A stretch of 64,000 nt of DNA, from positions 62,001 through 126,000 of the forward strand of contig JAFDVS010000026.1 in NCBI GenBank assembly GCA_018268935.1, written 5' to 3'. The position numbers and the translations under genes were made by a program. Below, piece by piece: positions 57,901 to 64,000 of the stretch (positions within the stretch are counted from its first letter, which is position 1; every line of letters begins with the position of its first letter). Source of the DNA: Acidobacteriota bacterium (GTDB lineage Bacteria > Acidobacteriota > Terriglobia > Bryobacterales > Bryobacteraceae). The notes beneath the pieces were generated by a model, which was given only the letters and a program-made list of their open reading frames with translations, did no database searches and was not told where the DNA came from.

Positions 57901-60828
57901 GTGACCCCGGAACGATACCAAACTGTCAAAACCATCTTCCAGCGAGCGCTGGAATTGCCCTCGGCACATCGTCCGCACTATTTGGATCATGCCTGCGGAG
58001 CAGACCCCGAGTTGCGCCGCGCGGTGGAGTCGATGCTTCAATCGGACACCGAGGAGACCACATTCCTCGATAAGCCTCCTGTCGATCCGGTTTCCAAACT
58101 ACTCGATCAGGTGGAAATGAAGCCACCGTCCAGAGTAGGCCAGTATGAAATTATTCGCGAAATCGGCCGCGGCGGAATGGGCGCCGTGTACCTCGCCTCA
58201 CGAGCCGATGACCAGTACCGCAAGCAGGTGGCGATCAAGCTAGTCCTTCGGGACCGGGAGAATGCACAGGTTCTCGAGCGTTTCCGCCGCGAACGGCAGA
58301 TTCTGGCCAACCTTGATCACCCAAACATCGCGTTGCTCCTTGACGGCGGCGCGACCGCCGACGGCCTGCCCTACCTGGTGATGGAGTACGTCGAGGGCGT
58401 TCCCATCGACGAATATTGCGACAACGCGAAGCTCGATATCAGCGCAAGGCTCCGGCTATTTCTTACCGTGTGTGCGGCCGTTCACCATGCCCATCAGAAT
58501 CTCGTCATTCACCGCGATCTGAAACCGAGCAACATTCTGGTGAAGAAAGACGGCACGGTCAAGCTGCTCGACTTCGGCATAGCGAAACTGGTGCAGACTC
58601 AGCCTGCTGCTGGTCAGGCAATGGACAAGACCGCGACGGCGATGCGCATCCTCACGCCGGAGTACGCCAGCCCCGAACAAGTGCGTGGTGACCCGGTCAC
58701 CACAGCCACCGATGTCTATCAACTCGGCGTCGTGCTATACGAGCTTCTAACGGGGCATCACCCTTATGCCTTCAAGAATCGCGCCGCCGTAATGCAGATG
58801 CTGCTCTCCGATGAACCGCAGAGGCCAAGCGATGCAGCCTTGCGAGTGGTAGAAGAAGAGCTGTCCGATGGAACGAAGGAGGTCCTTCGATCTCCAGCTA
58901 CCGTCTGCGTCACTAGGGAAGGAACCCCACAAAAACTTCGGAAGCGCCTCGAAGGCGACTTGGATTCAGTCCTGCTCAAGGCGTTGTCCAAAGAGGCATC
59001 CAACCGTTATGGATCCGCCGAGCAATTTGCCGACGATATTCGGAGGCACTTGGAAGACTCGCCTGTACTCGCCCGGTCCCACAGCATGCAGTATGTGGCG
59101 GGCCGCTATCTCCGTCGCCACAAAACGGGTGCTGCTGCCGCGGGTTTTGTGTTCGCCTCGTTGCTGGTAGGGATAGCCGTCGCCGGTTGGGAAGCACACG
59201 TCGCCAGGCAAGAGCGTGCCAAGGCACAGCGCCGCTTTGAAGAAGTTCGACGCGTGGCCAACTCATTTCTCTTTGAAGTACACGATGCCATGGCGCCCCT
59301 GGCAGGCACCACTCCCGCCCGGCGCATGGTTGTGCGAAAAGCGATGGAGTTCTTTGACAGCCTGGCTAAGGAATCGGCAGGTGACGCCAGCCTCCAGCGT
59401 GAACTCGCGGTCGCGTATCACCGCTTGGGGGATCTGCAAGGGAATCCCAACGTCGCCAATCTTGGTGACACCAGCGGAGCTCTGGCCAACTATCGAAAAG
59501 CACTGGCTATTCGAGAAACACTGCTGAACGCTGCCCCTCAGGACCCCGATTTACGACGCGATCTGGGATTAAGCTTCGAAGCCGTAGCAGATCTTTATGT
59601 GGCCACAGGCAACACCGATGCAGCTCTCGAGCAGTACCAGAAAGCGCGGGTTATTTTTGAATCCCTGCAGGAATCCAATCCAACCAGCCGGCCTATTTTG
59701 AGCTTGCTCGCGAAGAGTTATCACAATGTCGTGGGCCAATTGGTCCACTCGGGAGACACCTCGCGCGCGATGGAGCTAAGCCGGAAGGCCATGAAAATCT
59801 CAGAGGATCTGGTAGCCCAAGAGCCGGGAAGCGCTGAGGCGCGCCGTAATCTGTCGGTGGCATACTCGCGTTTCGGCGGCGTGCTGGATCGCATGGGTGA
59901 CACGATGGGTGCGCTGCAGAATTACCAGAAAGCGCTCGGCATACAGGAAGAGCTCGCCAGGGAATCGCCGGAAAGCGCGCAAACGCGCAGAGAGATTTCT
60001 CTGATCTACGAGGATATGGGGAAAGCCCAGGCGACGCGCAACGATGTGACGAAGGCCACCGAGAATTACCGTAAGGCGCTTGCCATCCGTAAAGAGCTCG
60101 CAGCGAACGATCCACGCAACGCCATGGCAGCCTCTGATCTCGGCTTCATCGAGATGCGCATGGGGGACATGCTGCAGCAGGCTGGCCAGCGTGCCCAGGC
60201 ACTGGACAGCTACCGGCATGCGCTGGAAGTATTCCAGAATGTGGCGGCGCTCGACCCTGCCAATGTCCTGGCACGCAGGGATACTGCCCTTATCTTTGAG
60301 CGCCTCGGCGGATTGCAGGCAGCGGCCGGGAACACCGCCTCGGCCCTCGACTACTATCGGCGTCTCCAGCAAGTGTCGCTGGATTGGGCGGCAAGAGATG
60401 CGTCCAACGCAGTTGCGCAGCACACGCTCGGAGTGGCTCACCTGCGCGTTAGTGAAACGCACTCCCGCGCAGGAGACCGAAACGCAGCGCTGCAGGATGC
60501 AGACCGTGCACTGAGGGTGTTTCAGGCCCTGCAAGCACGGGATCCGAATAATGTGGAAAACCAACGCGGCTTAGCGTGGGCATGGATTCGCAAGGGTGAG
60601 GTTCTGGAGGCAACAGCAGTGACGGCTTCGCCTTCCCAGAAGATCCAGCGCTGGCAGGAGGCAAGCGGCTGCTACCAACAAAGTCTGACCATCTTCGCCG
60701 CTATCGACAAGCAGAAAGGTATGCGGGTTGCGGATACCACACTGCGTCAGAACGTGAAATCGGCCTTCGATCACGCCGAGCAGGAGATCCGCAAACTCAA
60801 AGAAACCGGCAAAGTCATCCAGCTTTAG
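57901..60828 (+). CDS. Ser/Thr protein kinase with transmembrane helix and TPR tail
   Basis: The 975-aa product starts at a GTG (57901). An N-terminal ~75 residues (YQTVKTIFQRALELPSAHRP) is the region usual in acidobacterial kinases. The Hanks kinase (~80-345) has IREIGRGGMGAVYLA, the VAIK lysine, HRDLKPSNILVKKDG (catalytic loop) and KLLDFGIAKL (DFG), so it should be active. One membrane helix (AAAGFVFASLLVGIAVAGW, ~411) leads to extracytoplasmic TPRs (~480-960, NYRKALAIRETLL repeated). It senses or scaffolds at the periplasm and likely works with the upstream sigma factor. Confidence 0.94.
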   Translation: MTPERYQTVKTIFQRALELPSAHRPHYLDHACGADPELRRAVESMLQSDTEETTFLDKPPVDPVSKLLDQVEMKPPSRVGQYEIIREIGRGGMGAVYLASRADDQYRKQVAIKLVLRDRENAQVLERFRRERQILANLDHPNIALLLDGGATADGLPYLVMEYVEGVPIDEYCDNAKLDISARLRLFLTVCAAVHHAHQNLVIHRDLKPSNILVKKDGTVKLLDFGIAKLVQTQPAAGQAMDKTATAMRILTPEYASPEQVRGDPVTTATDVYQLGVVLYELLTGHHPYAFKNRAAVMQMLLSDEPQRPSDAALRVVEEELSDGTKEVLRSPATVCVTREGTPQKLRKRLEGDLDSVLLKALSKEASNRYGSAEQFADDIRRHLEDSPVLARSHSMQYVAGRYLRRHKTGAAAAGFVFASLLVGIAVAGWEAHVARQERAKAQRRFEEVRRVANSFLFEVHDAMAPLAGTTPARRMVVRKAMEFFDSLAKESAGDASLQRELAVAYHRLGDLQGNPNVANLGDTSGALANYRKALAIRETLLNAAPQDPDLRRDLGLSFEAVADLYVATGNTDAALEQYQKARVIFESLQESNPTSRPILSLLAKSYHNVVGQLVHSGDTSRAMELSRKAMKISEDLVAQEPGSAEARRNLSVAYSRFGGVLDRMGDTMGALQNYQKALGIQEELARESPESAQTRREISLIYEDMGKAQATRNDVTKATENYRKALAIRKELAANDPRNAMAASDLGFIEMRMGDMLQQAGQRAQALDSYRHALEVFQNVAALDPANVLARRDTALIFERLGGLQAAAGNTASALDYYRRLQQVSLDWAARDASNAVAQHTLGVAHLRVSETHSRAGDRNAALQDADRALRVFQALQARDPNNVENQRGLAWAWIRKGEVLEATAVTASPSQKIQRWQEASGCYQQSLTIFAAIDKQKGMRVADTTLRQNVKSAFDHAEQEIRKLKETGKVIQL

Positions 60829-60829
60829 T

Positions 60830-63340
60830 TCAATCGTGACGAAGTGTCTGTGATGGGTCAACGGAAGCAGCCCGGCGCGCCGGCAGCAACGCCGCGGCTA
60901 CTCCAACAACAAGCAGCAGAAGCGGAGCACCAACGAACACCAGTGGCTGACTCAAACGCAGGTATGCGACCGCGGACTCGGCGAACTTAGCTGCAACAAA
61001 ACAGGGCAGCAGACCCACTCCGATTCCAAACAGCAGACTCTTCACTGACGGAGACGACATGGCAAGCATCACGTTGGCGCGGGACGCACCAAGTGCCAGA
61101 CGAATGCCTGCCTCACGTTTGCGGCGCTCAACAAGGAAGGCCACAACGCCGTAAAGACCCACGCAACTGAGCACAACGGATAACACGCCGAGCGCTGTGG
61201 CCACCTGACTCGCAATGTGCACAGGGAGTCTTTGCATCCAGGCGATACCAGTCATCGAGCCAGGTTCGCAGTACGATTGCGGTGTCACCGAGAGACAGAG
61301 CCGTTGCAGCTCCCCTACGAACCGCGCGTCAACCTGTCTCGCTCGCACGATCAGGCTTCGGATCTCCGCACTGCCGGCAACAGCCGGCAAATAGACAAAC
61401 GTGGGATCGAGGCCGATGAAGAAGAAACTGTTCACCACATCGCGAGCCACGCCCGTCACCTCATATAATTGCGGACTTCCTTCGAAGCGGAACGATTGGC
61501 CGATGGCGGAGCGTCCCGGCCAGAATCGCTTTGACGTAGCTTCGCTGATCACGGCCACGGGCAATTGGTTGTGGGCCTCGGCAAGCGTAAAATTGCGTCC
61601 TTCCACCAACGGGATTTGCATCGTTTCGAAATAGCGGTGGTCGACGTAGTTGTGAAATAGACGCGCCTGCTTGCCGCCGATGGTCGCGGTGCGCCGCTCC
61701 ATGATGCCGCGCAGTGGGACTCGACCCACACCAGTGACGGCGATCACCGCAGGAAGCGCCTCCAACCGGTTGGAATAGGACCGAAGCTCCCCGTCATGAT
61801 CGGAATCGAAGAGACCATCGAGTGCGAACCCGGGATTCATATTGTCGAAGTGGTTGGCGTTTTCCAAAAGCACACCCGCCAGAACCAGTAGCACCAACGA
61901 GGAAGCAGTCTGCGTGACTAGCAATCCTCGCCGCATGAGTGTCGGACGGCTGCTGCGGGCCATCACACTGGGTCTGCCCTCGCGCACGGAATCAGTTGCT
62001 TCCAAGGAAGGAAGCAGCCCAAACAACAACGCGGAGAGAACCGCAAGAAGCAGCGATACCGCAAAGATTCTCCAGTCGGGCGAAACAGGGACGAAGTTCA
62101 TCCCGAAGCGCGTAACCAACTGGAAAAGAAAACTCTGCAGCGACTGGAGAGAGCCGACAGCGAGCATGCTGGCGGCAACGGCTCCAATGACGGCAAGCAG
62201 AAGCGCCTCTGTCATCAACTGACGGACCAAGCGCCACCGATTGGCGCCGATCGCGATACGAATGGCCAGTTCCCTCTGCCTGGAGGACGCGCCTGCCAGA
62301 TACAGGCTGGCAAGGTTCGCACAGGCTACGACAAGCAATAGAACGAAAGGAAACGCCGCTATCCCGACCACAAGGCCGTTGGGCTCGTCGTCGCGAGAGA
62401 CTACCTTGCGTGACTCGGCATTGAGAGCTTGGATTCTCTCATCCTCCGGAAGACCTTCACTCAACGATTGGATGCCGGCCGATAACCGGGCACGGGCTTG
62501 CTCCAGGGGCACGCCGGGCTCCAGTATCCCGCCTACCTGCAAATCTTCTGGCAGTTGAGGAGCCGCTACCAGCGGCCGCAACGAATGCGGAATCCAGAAA
62601 TCAGGGATAACCGCTTCCACCCCAGTGAAGGATTCCGGGGCAACACCGGAGATTGTGAAAAAGTTGGAGCCAAGCCGAACACGCCGTCCCACAATCTGCG
62701 GATCACGATGGAAGAGCCGCTTCCATCCTGCATGGCTGAGCACGGCGCCGTCCGGGTTTGGTGTACCCACCAGAAGTGGAAAGAAGTTCTCGGAAACTAC
62801 TTCCACAGCCGCGCGACGGATTCGTTCCTCCACCAGGGGAAGTGTGCTTCGTTCCAGAGAATAGAGCTGTGCCGCAGATGCAGCTTGGCCACGAAGTGCC
62901 TCGTATTGCGGCTTCGAGAATCGAAAGATCCGCTCTTTCTTGTTGTTCTCACCGAGCAGATCAAAATGCCGGTCCGCGCCCTGAATAGGCAACGGTCGAA
63001 GCCCATACGCATTGACAAAGGCAAAGAAAGCGCTATTCGCACCCACGGCAACAGCCAGAAATAGAATGGCTGTGGCGGAAAGCCCCGGCTGCTTGCGCAG
63101 TATGCGGACGGCGAACTGCAAGTCGGCACGCAATTGATCGAGGAACGCTAGCCCCTTCGACTGCCGGCAGTCCTCGCGGTACGACGCCACGCTGCCAAAC
63201 TCCAATCGAGCCTTACGCATTGCTTCTTCGCGTGTGCATCCGCCGCGCATCAACCTTTCGGCGTGCTGTTCGATATGAAACTGCATCTCTTCATCGAGAG
63301 ACGAATGGGAACTTCCCTTGAACCATCTTGGCCACTTCAT
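60830..63340 (-). CDS. ADOP-type ABC permease (FtsX/MacB domains)
   Basis: The 836-aa protein has the N-terminal domain of acidobacterial ADOP permeases (SLDEEMQFHIEQHAERLMRG and ARLEFGSVASYREDCR, ~14-60). Two FtsX-like units with MacB periplasmic domains follow (LSATAILFLAVAVGANSAFF at ~90; FPFVLLLVVACANLASLYLA ~330; ALGVLSVVLSCVGLYGVVAF ~715). The family has no ATPase fused and no ATP-binding gene is adjacent. Its start shares ATGA with padR, indicating repression by it. Substrates are unknown. Confidence 0.92.
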   Translation of the reverse strand: MKWPRWFKGSSHSSLDEEMQFHIEQHAERLMRGGCTREEAMRKARLEFGSVASYREDCRQSKGLAFLDQLRADLQFAVRILRKQPGLSATAILFLAVAVGANSAFFAFVNAYGLRPLPIQGADRHFDLLGENNKKERIFRFSKPQYEALRGQAASAAQLYSLERSTLPLVEERIRRAAVEVVSENFFPLLVGTPNPDGAVLSHAGWKRLFHRDPQIVGRRVRLGSNFFTISGVAPESFTGVEAVIPDFWIPHSLRPLVAAPQLPEDLQVGGILEPGVPLEQARARLSAGIQSLSEGLPEDERIQALNAESRKVVSRDDEPNGLVVGIAAFPFVLLLVVACANLASLYLAGASSRQRELAIRIAIGANRWRLVRQLMTEALLLAVIGAVAASMLAVGSLQSLQSFLFQLVTRFGMNFVPVSPDWRIFAVSLLLAVLSALLFGLLPSLEATDSVREGRPSVMARSSRPTLMRRGLLVTQTASSLVLLVLAGVLLENANHFDNMNPGFALDGLFDSDHDGELRSYSNRLEALPAVIAVTGVGRVPLRGIMERRTATIGGKQARLFHNYVDHRYFETMQIPLVEGRNFTLAEAHNQLPVAVISEATSKRFWPGRSAIGQSFRFEGSPQLYEVTGVARDVVNSFFFIGLDPTFVYLPAVAGSAEIRSLIVRARQVDARFVGELQRLCLSVTPQSYCEPGSMTGIAWMQRLPVHIASQVATALGVLSVVLSCVGLYGVVAFLVERRKREAGIRLALGASRANVMLAMSSPSVKSLLFGIGVGLLPCFVAAKFAESAVAYLRLSQPLVFVGAPLLLLVVGVAAALLPARRAASVDPSQTLRHD

Positions 63341-63681
63341 TCGATTCCCTCCGCGGTAGCGCGCAATGCGGCCGACATCGCCGTGACTATTCGCTCCCAG
63401 CCGGCGCTGTCATCCTTCAATCTCTTGCGTCCGGATGGCGTGAGGCTATAGAAACGTGCCTTGCGATTGTTCTCCGATACTCCCCATTCACCGGCGAGAA
63501 GACCTTGGTGTTCCAAACGGTGGAGCGCCGGATAGAGTGCTCCCTGTTCAATAGACAACGCACCCCCCGAGATCTGCTCGATGCGGAGGAGTATGCCATA
63601 GCCATGTTCCTGGGAAAGGGAGACAGCTTTGAGGATCAATAGATCCAGAGTGCCGGGCAGCACAGGGATTGGAGGTTCCAT
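63337..63681 (-). CDS. PadR-family transcriptional regulator
   Basis: The 114-aa regulator has the PadR winged helix: LPGTLDLLILKAVSLSQEHG then ALSIEQGALYPALHRLEHQG (recognition helix, ~40-60), and the wing with YSLTPSGRKRL. The RARFYSLTxxGR-type signature is typical. It is co-transcribed with the ADOP permease through an ATGA overlap. PadR proteins repress adjacent transporter genes and release on ligand binding. A 10-bp imperfect inverted repeat right before its start is the best operator candidate. Confidence 0.93.
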   Translation of the reverse strand: MEPPIPVLPGTLDLLILKAVSLSQEHGYGILLRIEQISGGALSIEQGALYPALHRLEHQGLLAGEWGVSENNRKARFYSLTPSGRKRLKDDSAGWERIVTAMSAALRATAEGIE

Positions 63682-63683
63682 AG

Positions 63684-63708
63684 TCTTTCCTAATCTTCTT
63701 AGGGAAGA
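63684..63708 (-). promoter_or_regulatory. Inverted repeat before padR, operator or SD-masking hairpin
   Basis: TCTTTCCTAA (63684-63693) and TTAGGGAAGA (63699-63708) are inverted repeats with one mismatch and a 5-base spacer. On the minus strand the near arm is AGGAAAGA, the padR Shine-Dalgarno. The element could bind PadR and also hide the ribosome site in the mRNA. Confidence 0.5.
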
Positions 63709-63760
63709 GAACGGATACTACGAGTTCGCGGTTCGAATTTTCTTTTATTTTTTTGAGGAA

Positions 63761-63836
<76 letters not shown>

Positions 63837-64000
63837 TCGACGGGTAGGAATCTCCATTGTCTTACGAGCCAAGGGTGCATGTCAATCCGTACGGGAAAGT
63901 GAGTTGTAGGCCTGCCGTCATTGCTACAGTTGTCGAACGAAACAGAATCGTAACTTGTTGAAAACATGGTTATTATATTTTGAGAAAGTTGTTGCTTCGA

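Overview
The window is a gene-dense, GC-rich bacterial chromosome segment with almost no mobile DNA: I see no insertion sequence, phage module or CRISPR array. The gene mix points to an Acidobacteriota chromosome, probably of the Bryobacterales/Solibacter type. The main indicators are an Oar-like TonB-dependent receptor with an N-terminal carboxypeptidase-regulatory domain, a PadR regulator coupled to an ADOP-type FtsX/MacB permease, an ECF sigma factor next to a Ser/Thr kinase with a TPR tail, a DUF1549/1553 plus DUF1501 pair, several sulfatases, and NIDO/putative-Ig secreted proteins. The taxonomic call is inference from gene content, not from a marker tree.

Region 1 (1-8.9 kb): a minus-strand type VI secretion operon read tssB-tssC-hcp-tagJ-tssA, with tssA cut by the left edge. 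Upstream lie an unrecognised 201-aa gene and a winged-helix/alpha-beta-hydrolase/degenerate-cyclase fusion regulator. Divergent from the regulator are a frameshifted PAP2-type membrane phosphatase gene and a LolA-like secreted protein. Region 2 (8.9-14.9 kb): a SoxC-like sulfite dehydrogenase with its cytochrome c partner, a 1,070-aa Oar/TonB-type receptor and an Ldh_2 dehydrogenase. Region 3 (14.9-21.7 kb): an overlapping operon of three paralogous NPPF-type methyltransferases, divergent from a detached T6SS baseplate gene, tssK.

Region 4 (22-28.1 kb): a PLP trans-sulfuration enzyme, a MobB-like P-loop protein and lpxD in a tight operon, then the DUF1501 and DUF1549/1553 pair. Region 5 (28.1-31.1 kb): an AT-rich divergent control region between a zinc-finger protein and a small HTH protein, then an unknown protein with a perfect Shine-Dalgarno and a LamG-like secreted protein. 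Region 6 (31.1-46.5 kb): aroA translationally coupled to a soluble histidine kinase, ligD, two sulfatases, a sugar-phosphate isomerase-like protein, a secreted propeller-like protein plus a 998-aa NIDO/Ig-repeat protein, and a Gfo/Idh/MocA oxidoreductase. Region 7 (45.6-51.4 kb): a surface-polysaccharide operon of a Wzt-type ATPase, a coiled-coil methyltransferase, a GT2-GT4 fusion and YihY.

Region 8 (51.4-57 kb): tRNA-Met, parB, parA, an ORF-poor spacer holding two palindromic parS-like sites, mnmG, purD and tRNA-Arg. This is the classic chromosome-partition neighbourhood. Region 9 (57-63.8 kb): an ECF sigma factor, a very strong hairpin, a TPR Ser/Thr kinase, a convergent ADOP permease with a PadR regulator, and tRNA-Gly.

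Coding is extremely compact. Many neighbours share ATGA or TGATG stop/start overlaps, and several convergent genes overlap tail to tail by 4-20 bp.
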